Source of the DNA: Puia dinghuensis
GTDB lineage: Bacteria > Bacteroidota > Bacteroidia > Chitinophagales > Chitinophagaceae
Assembly (NCBI GenBank): GCA_026225275.1
Contig: JAMFSL010000057.1
Span: 1 to 64,000, forward strand
DNA length: 64,000 nt
Direction of reading: 5' to 3'
In this document: in pieces, positions 50,523 to 58,132 of the stretch
Numbering within the stretch: position 1 is the first letter of the stretch
Layout: each line of letters begins with the position of its first letter
Notes under the pieces: model-generated
Database searches by the model: none
What the model saw: the letters and a program-made list of their open reading frames with translations, nothing else
Told to the model about the DNA's origin: nothing
Program-made: the position numbers and the translations under genes

Positions 50523-51550
50523 ATAGTGCAATTTGTGTGATAATTCACCAGTTGAATGGGTTCGGCGGCAAGGGCATAGCCATGGTACTGCCGGCCGATA
50601 GACTGCAGGGAGGCGATCACCGCCTCGGGTTCCGACAGGCGCACCAGGTCTTTCAGGTGCTCCCGGATACCGGGCAATCCTTTGAGATAAGGCCCATACC
50701 GGCCCCGCATTTCCCGTAAGCCATGCACCGGGCCGGCCCATGCCAGTGCTCCTTTGAGGTGCTGCAGGCAGACCGCAACCCGCTCTTCCACGGTCGGGGC
50801 AGCCAATATTTCCTTTGTATCGATATAGTGTCTGATTTCCCGGAAGATCCAGGGATACCCGATGGCAGCCCGGCCGATCATGACACCGTCGACGCCGTAA
50901 CGATTCCGGTATTCCAGCGCCTTTTGCGGGCTGTCGATATCTCCATTGCCGAAGATAGGAATGTGCATGCGGGGATTGTTCTTCACCCTGCCGATGAGGG
51001 TCCAGTCTGCCTCACCCTTATACAACTGACAACGCGTCCGTCCATGGATCGTCAGCGCCCGGATGCCCGCGTCCTGCAGCCGCTCCGCTATGTCTTCGAT
51101 GTTTTTGGAATGGTCATCCCAGCCCAGCCGGGTCTTGACCGTGACGGGCAGCCGGGTAGATCTCACACAGGCTGCGGTCAGCCTCACCATCCTGTCGGGA
51201 TCTTTCAGCACGCCTGCACCGGCGCCTTTCCCTACCACACCTTTCACCGGGCAGCCGAAATTGATATCCAGCAGGTCGGGACGGGTCGCATCGACGATAG
51301 CAGCGGCCCTGGCCAGCACTTCCTCGTCCCCGCCGTATAACTGAATACCCACCGGCCGCTCACCTTCGAAAATATCCAGCTTCCGGCGACTGCTGGCAGT
51401 TCCTTTCAGCAGGCCTTCACTGGAAATGAATTCAGTGTAGATGAGGTCCGCCCCGTTAGCCTTGCAAACCGCACGAAAAGGCGGGTCGCTGACGTCTTCC
51501 ATCGGCGCCAGCAATAAGGGGAAATCGGGCAAAGAAAGGGAACCAATCAT
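50519..51550 (-). CDS. dusB: tRNA-dihydrouridine synthase B-like protein
   Basis: A 343-residue FMN enzyme reducing uridine in tRNA. 'LLAPMEDVSDPPFRAVCKA' is the FMN-binding start, 'LDINFGCPVKGVVGKGAGAG' holds the catalytic Cys, and 'LPVTVKTRLGWDD' and 'IHGRTRCQLYKGEADW' follow in order. 'DGVMIGRAAIGYPW' is the phosphate loop. This makes it a clear Dus enzyme, most likely DusB. It is the first gene of an operon in which the next genes are two glycoside hydrolases, an odd association. A TAAATTTG element lies directly upstream. Confidence 0.93.
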   Translation of the reverse strand: MIGSLSLPDFPLLLAPMEDVSDPPFRAVCKANGADLIYTEFISSEGLLKGTASSRRKLDIFEGERPVGIQLYGGDEEVLARAAAIVDATRPDLLDINFGCPVKGVVGKGAGAGVLKDPDRMVRLTAACVRSTRLPVTVKTRLGWDDHSKNIEDIAERLQDAGIRALTIHGRTRCQLYKGEADWTLIGRVKNNPRMHIPIFGNGDIDSPQKALEYRNRYGVDGVMIGRAAIGYPWIFREIRHYIDTKEILAAPTVEERVAVCLQHLKGALAWAGPVHGLREMRGRYGPYLKGLPGIREHLKDLVRLSEPEAVIASLQSIGRQYHGYALAAEPIQLVNYHTNCTI

Positions 51551-51558
51551 GATGGCCG

Positions 51559-51566
51559 CAAATTTA
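51559..51566 (-). promoter_or_regulatory. -7 element before dusB
   Basis: The minus strand reads TAAATTTG, ending 8 bases before the ATG at 51550. The transcript would have almost no leader. A -33 TTG is not evident, but the shared 21-bp direct repeat (51594-51628) begins 27 bases further upstream. Confidence 0.4.
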
Positions 51567-51593
51567 GCTCAAAATCGCCGATCCATGAGGAAT

Positions 51594-51628
51594 CGCACGT
51601 TTATCCGCCCATATGACACGCTAATCCG
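51594..51628. promoter_or_regulatory. Direct repeat with 21-bp period (copy 2 of a shared site)
   Basis: CGCACGTTTATCCG (51594-51607) and GACACGCTAATCCG (51615-51628) are 21 bp apart and match at 10 of 14 positions; the cores TTATCCG and TAATCCG, followed by TAAAAT, mirror the site at 9991-10025. It is upstream of the dusB-GH30-GH30 operon. Confidence 0.5.
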
Positions 51629-51674
51629 TAAAATCTACTATCTGGCAATAAAGGGAATGGGGCACTCTTATATT

Positions 51675-51704
51675 AAAAAAGGCCGCCCTGTTTGGGGTGG
51701 CCTT
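51675..51704 (-). terminator. Intrinsic terminator of the 37-residue protein gene
   Basis: AAGGCCGCCC (51679-51688) and GGGTGGCCTT (51695-51704) form a 10-base stem with one G-T pair and a 6-base loop. On the minus strand the stem is followed by a T-run (from the A-run at 51675-51680). It ends the small gene at 51731 and separates it from dusB. Confidence 0.75.
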
Positions 51705-51730
51705 AATCTTTTATGGTCGGATGTCATGGA

Positions 51731-51844
51731 TTAGCCTACCGTCGCAATAATGAAGATATACGATAAGAACATGACCAAGCCGAGAAAGGAGACAGCAAGC
51801 AACACCGTGACAGCCGTCTCACCGAGATGAATAGAATGTTTCAT
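51731..51844 (-). CDS. Single-pass membrane microprotein, 37 residues
   Basis: The sequence starts 'MKHSIHLGETAVTVLLAVSF' and continues 'LGLVMFLSYIFIIATVG': a short cationic/polar N-terminus and one hydrophobic helix of about 23 residues. It has no close relation to its neighbours. Real-gene signs are a clean ATG, an own terminator downstream, and a promoter-like region upstream containing a long inverted repeat (51848-51904). Such microproteins often bind and tune larger membrane complexes, as CydX or KdpF do. An in-frame start at 51928 is possible but lies upstream of the likely promoter. Confidence 0.55.
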   Translation of the reverse strand: MKHSIHLGETAVTVLLAVSFLGLVMFLSYIFIIATVG

Positions 51845-51847
51845 ATG

Positions 51848-51904
51848 GCGGATTTTTAATGATAAAATCGAATCGTCATATACAAGATATATAAAAAAAT
51901 CCGC
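51848..51904. repeat. Long-armed inverted repeat around the microprotein promoter
   Basis: GCGGATTTTT (51848-51857) and AAAAATCCGC (51895-51904) are perfect 10-base arms separated by 37 A/T-rich bases. The right-hand arm is 51 bases upstream of the microprotein start. It could be a large operator or cruciform. Confidence 0.45.
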
Positions 51905-51949
51905 ATTTGCAAGGCCCGCAAAAGACAAATTGACCGTATCTTATGGGGT

Positions 51950-54238
51950 CTAGTGCTTTGCACTCATATAAAACACCAGTTTTCCTCCATTCAGGATCTC
52001 ATCATGGGTGATATACCGGCGGGTAAGGATTTGTCCGTTGAGGGTCACCTTTTTGACATATACATTCTTTTCGCTCTGGTCTTTCGCTTCGATGGTAAAG
52101 GTCTTTCCATTTTCCAGCTGTAAAACGGCTCCATCGATGGCCGGGCTGCCCAGCGAATATTCATCCGAGCCCGGCGCCACCGGATAAAAGCCCAGTGCGG
52201 TGAAGATATACCAGGCGCTCATCTGCCCCGTGTCGTCATTACCACCCAGCCCATCCGGGCGCGCATGGTACTGGTTCCCGAGGATCATCCGCACCCTTTC
52301 CTGTGTCTTCCAGGGCTGATCCGTCCAGTTGTACAGATAAGCAACATGATGGGAGGGCTCGTTGCCATGGACATAACCGCCGATGATGCCATCGCGGGTG
52401 ATATCCTCCGTTTCAGCAAAAAATTTATCCGGCAGTGTCATGGTAAACAGCGAATCCAGATATTGCACGAAGTGTTTTTTGCCACCCATCAGCTGTATGA
52501 GCCCGGTCGGGTCATGCGGCACGTACAGCGTATAGTTCCAGGCGTTGCCTTCGATAAAGCCCTGCCCGTCCGTGCTCAGCACGTCGAAAGCAGGCCGGAA
52601 GCTGCCGTCACTCAGCCGTGGACGCATGTAACCGATGGAGGGATCGAAAACGTTCTTATAATTCTCTGCGCGTTTGGAATAGGTGGCATAGACATCCATC
52701 CGACCCAGTTTTTTCGCCGCCTGGGCGATAGCCCAGTCGTCATAAGCGTATTCGAGGGTCGAAGAGACGGACACATCGCTGGCTTCGGAAGGAATATAGC
52801 CCTTATCGATATACACGCCGATATCTTCGAAGCTGCGCCGGTTGGAGGTAGTGATACAGGCATCCAGCGCCGCATTGGCATCGAAAGGCGCATTCCCTTT
52901 CACGATGGCATCTGCGATCACCGCTACACTGTGATACCCGGACATGCACCAGGTTTCATTCGAAGCGAAGGCCCAGATCGGCAGCATATGTTCGGGGCTT
53001 TGGCTGTAATGCGCCAGCATCGACCGAATCATATCCACATTACGGTGCGGCTGTAGGATATTGAACAGGGGATGAAGGGCCCGGTGGGTATCCCAGAGTG
53101 AAAAAGTAGTGTAATTGACAAAACCATCCGCCTTGTGGTTGACCTGGTCGAGTCCCCGGTATGAACCGTCTACATCCATATAGACGGTGGGATTGATATA
53201 GGCATGGTAAAGGGAGGTATAGAAATTGTCCTTCTGTTCCTTGCCGGCCTGGATCTGAACTTTGGATAGCTCGGTGTTCCAGGCGGCCTGCCCCTGGCGC
53301 TTTACCTGCTCAAAATCCCAGCCCGGCGCTTCCGTGCGAAGATTTAGGAGCGCGCCTTCTGTGCTGACAGCGGACAGTGCGAATTTCACCTTGATCTGAT
53401 CGCCTTCCTTCGTGTGGAAGTCGAAATGCATCCGAAGCTGTCTGCCGGCGATCTCAGGGAAATTATGGTCCTGGTCGAACTTTCCCCAGAACCCGCGGTA
53501 GACTTCTTTTTTGGAATAGTTGCGGCTGCCGTATTGCTCGAACGGTTTCGAAAAGGTCATCGCAAAATAAAGTGTCCTCGTACGGCCCCAGCCGCTGGTC
53601 TCGCGGTAACCGGTCACGAGCGTATCGTTCACCACCCGCACATAAGTCCAGACATTTTTGTCTTCATAGTTATAGATGCCGCTGATCAGATCGAGGATGA
53701 TGTGCGACTGGTCGGAAGCAGGGAAAGTATATTGATGAAATCCTACCCGGGTGGTGGTCGTCAGTTCAGCCAGGATATTATAATCTTCCAGTTTTACCTT
53801 GTAGTAGTCGGCCTCGGCCACTTCCGTCGAATGACTAAACGCCGAACGAAAACCGCTGCGTGGCTGGCTCGCCACCCCCGGATTCATTTTTAGTTCGCCC
53901 GTCGTGGGCATGATGAGGAAATCTCCGAGGTCCGAATGGCCGGTACCGCTGAAATGGGTATGGCTGAAGCCTACGATAGTCTTATCGTCGTATTGATAGC
54001 CGGCGCAGTATTTATAGACATCGGGATTGTATTTGCCGTTCTGTTCGTAGGGGATCGTATCCGTATCGGGGCTGAGCTGCACCATGCCGAAAGGGGATGT
54101 GGCGCCGGGATAAGTATGGCCCATGCGTTGGGTGCCGATGATTGGATGCACGTACTGCAGCAGGTCTTCTGTGGCGGGGGACTGGGCGGATAAAATGAAA
54201 GGAATGAAGAGGAAAAGCGGGTTCAAAATGTTGCGCAT
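51950..54238 (-). CDS. GH92 family alpha-mannosidase-type glycoside hydrolase
   Basis: A 762-residue exported enzyme (signal 'ILNPLFLFIPFILSAQ'). 'YVHPIIGTQRMGHTYPGATS' and 'PFGMVQLSPDT' are the GH92 start; 'GFSHTHFSGTGHSDLGDFLI', 'TTFSLWDTHRALHPLFN' and 'PGSDEYSLGSPAIDGAVLQL' are further signatures, including residues binding the Ca2+ used in catalysis. GH92 enzymes are exo-acting alpha-mannosidases (alpha-1,2, -1,3, -1,6). It starts 9 bases after the DUF4965 gene. Together with GH30 and GH127 it points to a mannose-bearing glycoprotein or wall substrate. Confidence 0.93.
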   Translation of the reverse strand: MRNILNPLFLFIPFILSAQSPATEDLLQYVHPIIGTQRMGHTYPGATSPFGMVQLSPDTDTIPYEQNGKYNPDVYKYCAGYQYDDKTIVGFSHTHFSGTGHSDLGDFLIMPTTGELKMNPGVASQPRSGFRSAFSHSTEVAEADYYKVKLEDYNILAELTTTTRVGFHQYTFPASDQSHIILDLISGIYNYEDKNVWTYVRVVNDTLVTGYRETSGWGRTRTLYFAMTFSKPFEQYGSRNYSKKEVYRGFWGKFDQDHNFPEIAGRQLRMHFDFHTKEGDQIKVKFALSAVSTEGALLNLRTEAPGWDFEQVKRQGQAAWNTELSKVQIQAGKEQKDNFYTSLYHAYINPTVYMDVDGSYRGLDQVNHKADGFVNYTTFSLWDTHRALHPLFNILQPHRNVDMIRSMLAHYSQSPEHMLPIWAFASNETWCMSGYHSVAVIADAIVKGNAPFDANAALDACITTSNRRSFEDIGVYIDKGYIPSEASDVSVSSTLEYAYDDWAIAQAAKKLGRMDVYATYSKRAENYKNVFDPSIGYMRPRLSDGSFRPAFDVLSTDGQGFIEGNAWNYTLYVPHDPTGLIQLMGGKKHFVQYLDSLFTMTLPDKFFAETEDITRDGIIGGYVHGNEPSHHVAYLYNWTDQPWKTQERVRMILGNQYHARPDGLGGNDDTGQMSAWYIFTALGFYPVAPGSDEYSLGSPAIDGAVLQLENGKTFTIEAKDQSEKNVYVKKVTLNGQILTRRYITHDEILNGGKLVFYMSAKH

Positions 54239-54247
54239 AGTTGATCT

Positions 54248-56242
54248 TTATCGTTTGTTCCATTGATAATCGAGCAGCCGGATAAAATAGCCCCCGACGA
54301 CACTGCGGGCCTGGAAACCGACTTTGCTGCCATCGGTGGTTTGATGCCAGTCGCTAAGGGGTACGCGTGTGGGGGTCTCTGTCAGATATTTATAGATGGG
54401 GTCAGTCAGCGCCGTAAAGTCATCGGGCTTTGCCGCCAGCGTCGCTGTCCAGAGGACCCAGTCGGACTTGGTGTAGGTGGCACGGCTGTCCAACGGCAGA
54501 CCGAAAGGGCCCTGGTGTTTCAGGTACCAGGCCGTCTCCTTCTCGTATACAGTTGACGGGAACAGCCCCAGATTCAGCAGCTTATCCCATACGAGGTTAT
54601 ATTTCTGGCTCCAGCTATCTTTTTTATCGAAGGTCAGGGCATAGTGATCGCCGGCATCGGCCAGTACCATCCATTGTGCTGCCATCGATTTGGCCAGCGC
54701 CAGGTATTTGGCGGCCGTGTCAGGCTGTCCCAACTGCCCGGCCATCCAGCCATAGGCGCCCAGGGCAACGATGGCCTTCACAGAGAGGTTGGCATTGCGG
54801 GCCAGGTGACCGGCGAAATCATCTGTGCAGAGTTGATTCGTCGGATCGAAACCGGACTGCTCCAGATAATGCGCCCAGGTGGTCAGCGTATTCCAGTGCT
54901 TGCGGGCATAGTCCGGCCTTCCTTCCGCCCTGGTGATACCCGCGGTGAGCAGGATCATATTACCGGATTCCTCTACGGGCATACCCTCCCCATATAGCTG
55001 CCCGTTAGCAAGCGGATAATTGCCCAGATCATGGGCGGCAAAGGGTTTTTTCCATTGGCCGCTCTCGCTGTAATAAAAGATTCCATTCAGCATGCCTTCC
55101 AGCAGGGCTGGGTTGTATAGAAGATACAGGGGAGCGGATGGGTAGGTGACGTCGACCGTGTTGATGAACCCACCGCTGAAATTCTCTTTGGACAGGAAAA
55201 GCAGATCCCCATCCGGGCTCTCCACCAGCGCATGGGCGGCTATACTTTGCCGGTATGCCGCTACACACAACTGTGCATAGTGGTCGCCACCTGCATCTGC
55301 CGCGTTGGCATACATGACCTTATTGAACGTATCGCAGCGAGACAGCACCCTGTCATAGTCCGTAAGGGCCTTCTGTAGCAGACCCGGCATCGTGGGCTTT
55401 TTTTCACCTGTCGCGGGGTGGCTTCGCCACCAGGGTAATAGTTTGTGATGGAAGAATTCCACGGCATAACTTTCGTCATAACCGATGAGGATCAACTTCT
55501 CGATCGGGTCTTCCGACACCGTGACGGCCGGAAAGACCGTAGAAATGAATTTTTGTTCAGCCGAAGTGTCGGGGAGGGCTGGTCCCCAGGTCTGGCTGAG
55601 ACCAGGTTCGGTAGGCGTAGCTACATACAACCATCCCCAATCGATCCGCACATCATCCCCCTTTTTCTTCAACACCGGCTGCGCCTTCGTACCGGTACTG
55701 ATCATCGTCAATCCGGCGTCATGGCGAATATGGTGCTCCAGTTCCTGTCCGGGTTTATCAGTGGCCAGGTTGCCGGATACGCCGACATATAATTGAGCGG
55801 TATGCTTCGCGCCGTCATTGCTGCGCAGGCGGAAAGAGACATAGGTCACGGGCCGGGATAAGAGAGTAAGATCATTCAGTAGTAATGGGGAAGTAAAAGT
55901 CAGTGTCAGGTCGACGTCACCGCAGGCGAACTGGTATTTCGTCTGGGTGGCGTTCACGTTAACCCATTGCTGCGTGGCCGGTATGTCCGTCAACTGACCG
56001 GTCGAATCCTTTTTTCCCATGAACCGGTACAATTTTCCGTCGACGCGAAGCATGCCCGACAGCGACTGCTCCTGCCCTGTCCAATGCCGGGTCGCTGAGC
56101 TGTTCAGCTCGTCGGTAAAAGACCAGACGCTGAAATAGGTGTCATGTGTGATCAGCGGATAGGCCGGCATATGTTGTAACTGTCCGATGGCGCGCTGAGA
56201 GAGAAAAAGGAAAAGTAGAAATTTTATATATCTGCTCATCAT
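54248..56242 (-). CDS. DUF4965 domain (glutaminase A-like) exported protein
   Basis: A 664-residue protein with a signal peptide ('YIKFLLFLFLSQRAIGQ'). Its N-terminus 'MPAYPLITHDTYFSVWSFTD' is typical of the DUF5127/DUF4964 module, and the catalytic-like module holds 'YPSAPLYLLYNPALLEGMLN', 'HDLGNYPLANGQLYGEGMPV' and 'PLDSRATYTKSDWVLWTATL', all marks of DUF4965. Fungal relatives (GtaA) are secreted glutaminases, but in Bacteroidota these proteins sit in glycan loci and may act on carbohydrates. It leads the operon with GH92 and is preceded by a 21-bp tandem repeat. Confidence 0.85.
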   Translation of the reverse strand: MMSRYIKFLLFLFLSQRAIGQLQHMPAYPLITHDTYFSVWSFTDELNSSATRHWTGQEQSLSGMLRVDGKLYRFMGKKDSTGQLTDIPATQQWVNVNATQTKYQFACGDVDLTLTFTSPLLLNDLTLLSRPVTYVSFRLRSNDGAKHTAQLYVGVSGNLATDKPGQELEHHIRHDAGLTMISTGTKAQPVLKKKGDDVRIDWGWLYVATPTEPGLSQTWGPALPDTSAEQKFISTVFPAVTVSEDPIEKLILIGYDESYAVEFFHHKLLPWWRSHPATGEKKPTMPGLLQKALTDYDRVLSRCDTFNKVMYANAADAGGDHYAQLCVAAYRQSIAAHALVESPDGDLLFLSKENFSGGFINTVDVTYPSAPLYLLYNPALLEGMLNGIFYYSESGQWKKPFAAHDLGNYPLANGQLYGEGMPVEESGNMILLTAGITRAEGRPDYARKHWNTLTTWAHYLEQSGFDPTNQLCTDDFAGHLARNANLSVKAIVALGAYGWMAGQLGQPDTAAKYLALAKSMAAQWMVLADAGDHYALTFDKKDSWSQKYNLVWDKLLNLGLFPSTVYEKETAWYLKHQGPFGLPLDSRATYTKSDWVLWTATLAAKPDDFTALTDPIYKYLTETPTRVPLSDWHQTTDGSKVGFQARSVVGGYFIRLLDYQWNKR

Positions 56243-56258
56243 TGGGCGAATATATTTA

Positions 56259-56300
56259 CTTCCACCGACATTTTCCCGCCTTCCACCGGCCTTTTCCCGG
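56259..56300. repeat. Two tandem 21-bp repeats upstream of the DUF4965-GH92 operon
   Basis: Unit 1 (56259-56279) and unit 2 (56280-56300) both begin CTTCCACCG and contain TTTTCCCG at the same place; 18 of 21 positions agree. They start 16 bases upstream of the DUF4965 start codon and in the divergent region shared with the ABC exporter. Confidence 0.6.
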
Positions 56301-56339
56301 TCATTCCAGAATATAACTTACCCCCTGTCACGAATTTGT

Positions 56340-56347
56340 TAAATTTG
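56340..56347 (+). promoter_or_regulatory. -7 element of the ABC exporter operon
   Basis: TAAATTTG matches TAnnTTTG, 21 bases before the ATG at 56369. No clear -33 TTG. Confidence 0.45.
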
Positions 56348-56368
56348 GAGCTCGGATAACCACAACGT

Positions 56369-58132
56369 ATGAGTCAAAAGAATCCACCAAAACCGGGCAA
56401 GCCAAAAGGACCAGGCCTTTTCTCTTTGCTAAAGCCTTATCGAAGCCTGGTGTACCCGCTGGTAGCATTGACCATCCTCAGCGCGGGGATCGGCCTGCTG
56501 GTTCCCAGAATTACAGCCCATGGCATTGATGGCTTTCTGCATCATCAGCCGATCAGTCATTTCATTTGGTTATTGTTGGCGGCAAGTGCAGCCGGCTTCC
56601 TGCTGACCTTTGCGATCAGCATTGTGCAAACCTTTACAGCAGAGAGAGTGGCGCGCGATCTCAGGACTCGATTGGCAGACAGGATATCCCGACAGGACTA
56701 CGCTTTCCTGCAACGGACCAGCTCGGCCCAGTTACTGACCAATCTCACCGCAGACGTAGACTCCATCAAGGTCTTCGTTTCGCAGGTGGTTGCCACGATC
56801 TATTCCTCCATCTTTATTATCCTCGGTGCCAGCGTCATGCTGCTGACCATCCAATGGCGGCTGGCATTATGGGTGATCGCGATCATCCCGATCATCGGGG
56901 TAACCTTTTATCTCGTGCTGAAGAAGGTTCGTGTCCTGTTCAAGATCAGCCGGGAGATCATCGACTGGCTCAACAAGGTCATCAACGAAAGCATATTGGG
57001 CGCGGCGCTGATCCGGGTGATCCATTCGCAGCAGTTAGAATACGCGAAATTCCTGGAGGCCAATGCCAAAGCGCTGGGGCTGGGCATGCGGGTATTGAAG
57101 CTGTTCGCCTCGCTGATCCCCGTCATTATTTTCACGGCCAATCTCGCGACACTGGCCATTCTCGCCTTCGGCGGCCATGACGTTATTTTGGGAACCCTGA
57201 GCCTGGGGGAATTCACGGCGTTTAACCAGTATCTGTCTCAACTGATCTTTCCGATCCTCACCCTTGGTTTCATGAGCAACCTCATCGCTCAGGCCCAGGC
57301 TTCCTTCGGCAGGATCAGCGCCGTCCTTCATGCGCCTGATCCGGAAGAAAAGGGAACGGTGGTGAAAACGTTGGACGGCCATATCGAGCTTCAGGATATC
57401 AACGTCAGCTTTAACGGCAAGTATGCCCTGAGAGATGTCAGTCTTCGCGTGGCAGGCGGATCGAAGACTGCTGTCATCGGTCCTACGGCCGCCGGTAAGA
57501 CACAGCTGCTTTACCTGCTGACCGGTCTCAACCGGCCCGACAGCGGCAGCATATTCTTTGACGGCCAATTACTGGAGTCGTATCAAAAAGAAAGTTTTCA
57601 CCGGCAGGTCGGATTTGTGTTCCAGGACAGCATCATCTTCAATATGAGTATTCGTGAAAATATCGCTTTCAGTGACAAAGTCACTGACCTCTCATTGGAA
57701 AAGGCCATCGAGACGGCGGAGCTCAGGGACTTCATCGATTCATTGCCCGAAGGGCTCAGCACCGTCGTCTCCGAACGCGGTACGACCCTCTCGGGGGGCC
57801 AGAAGCAGCGAATCATGCTGGCCCGGGCGCTGGCTATCAATCCCGGGATACTTTTGCTGGACGACTTTACTGCCCGGGTAGACACCCAAACCGAACAAAA
57901 GATCCTGGCCAATGTCAGGCGTAACTATCCTGGCATCACTCTACTGTCCGTGACACAGAAAATTGCCGCCATCGAGGACTATGACCAGGTCATCCTTTTG
58001 ATGGAAGGGGAAATGATCGCCAGCGGGACACACCAGCAATTGATGGAAAGTTGCCCGGAATACGTCCAGATTTATCAATCACAAAGAAGCACCAGCCACT
58101 ATGAGCAACCAGAAGCACAACTACGACCTTAA
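56369..58132 (+). CDS. ABC exporter half-transporter, subunit with degenerate ATPase site
   Basis: A 587-residue type IV exporter half: six membrane helices (residues about 30-320) and a C-terminal nucleotide-binding domain. Walker A is 'GPTAAGKTQ' (Lys377), the signature 'LSGGQKQR' is intact, but Walker B reads 'LLLDDFTARVD': the catalytic Glu is replaced by Asp499. This is a hallmark of the degenerate subunit in heterodimeric exporters such as TM287/288. The partner gene overlaps its end by 32 bases. Substrate unknown; relatives export drugs, lipids or peptides. Confidence 0.92.
   Translation: MSQKNPPKPGKPKGPGLFSLLKPYRSLVYPLVALTILSAGIGLLVPRITAHGIDGFLHHQPISHFIWLLLAASAAGFLLTFAISIVQTFTAERVARDLRTRLADRISRQDYAFLQRTSSAQLLTNLTADVDSIKVFVSQVVATIYSSIFIILGASVMLLTIQWRLALWVIAIIPIIGVTFYLVLKKVRVLFKISREIIDWLNKVINESILGAALIRVIHSQQLEYAKFLEANAKALGLGMRVLKLFASLIPVIIFTANLATLAILAFGGHDVILGTLSLGEFTAFNQYLSQLIFPILTLGFMSNLIAQAQASFGRISAVLHAPDPEEKGTVVKTLDGHIELQDINVSFNGKYALRDVSLRVAGGSKTAVIGPTAAGKTQLLYLLTGLNRPDSGSIFFDGQLLESYQKESFHRQVGFVFQDSIIFNMSIRENIAFSDKVTDLSLEKAIETAELRDFIDSLPEGLSTVVSERGTTLSGGQKQRIMLARALAINPGILLLDDFTARVDTQTEQKILANVRRNYPGITLLSVTQKIAAIEDYDQVILLMEGEMIASGTHQQLMESCPEYVQIYQSQRSTSHYEQPEAQLRP

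Noticed and set aside
50523-50741. N-terminal extension of the GH30-A gene into dusB
   Set aside because: The start at 50522 directly precedes a signal peptide and gives the ATGA overlap with the dusB stop; the extension is dusB coding DNA in another frame.
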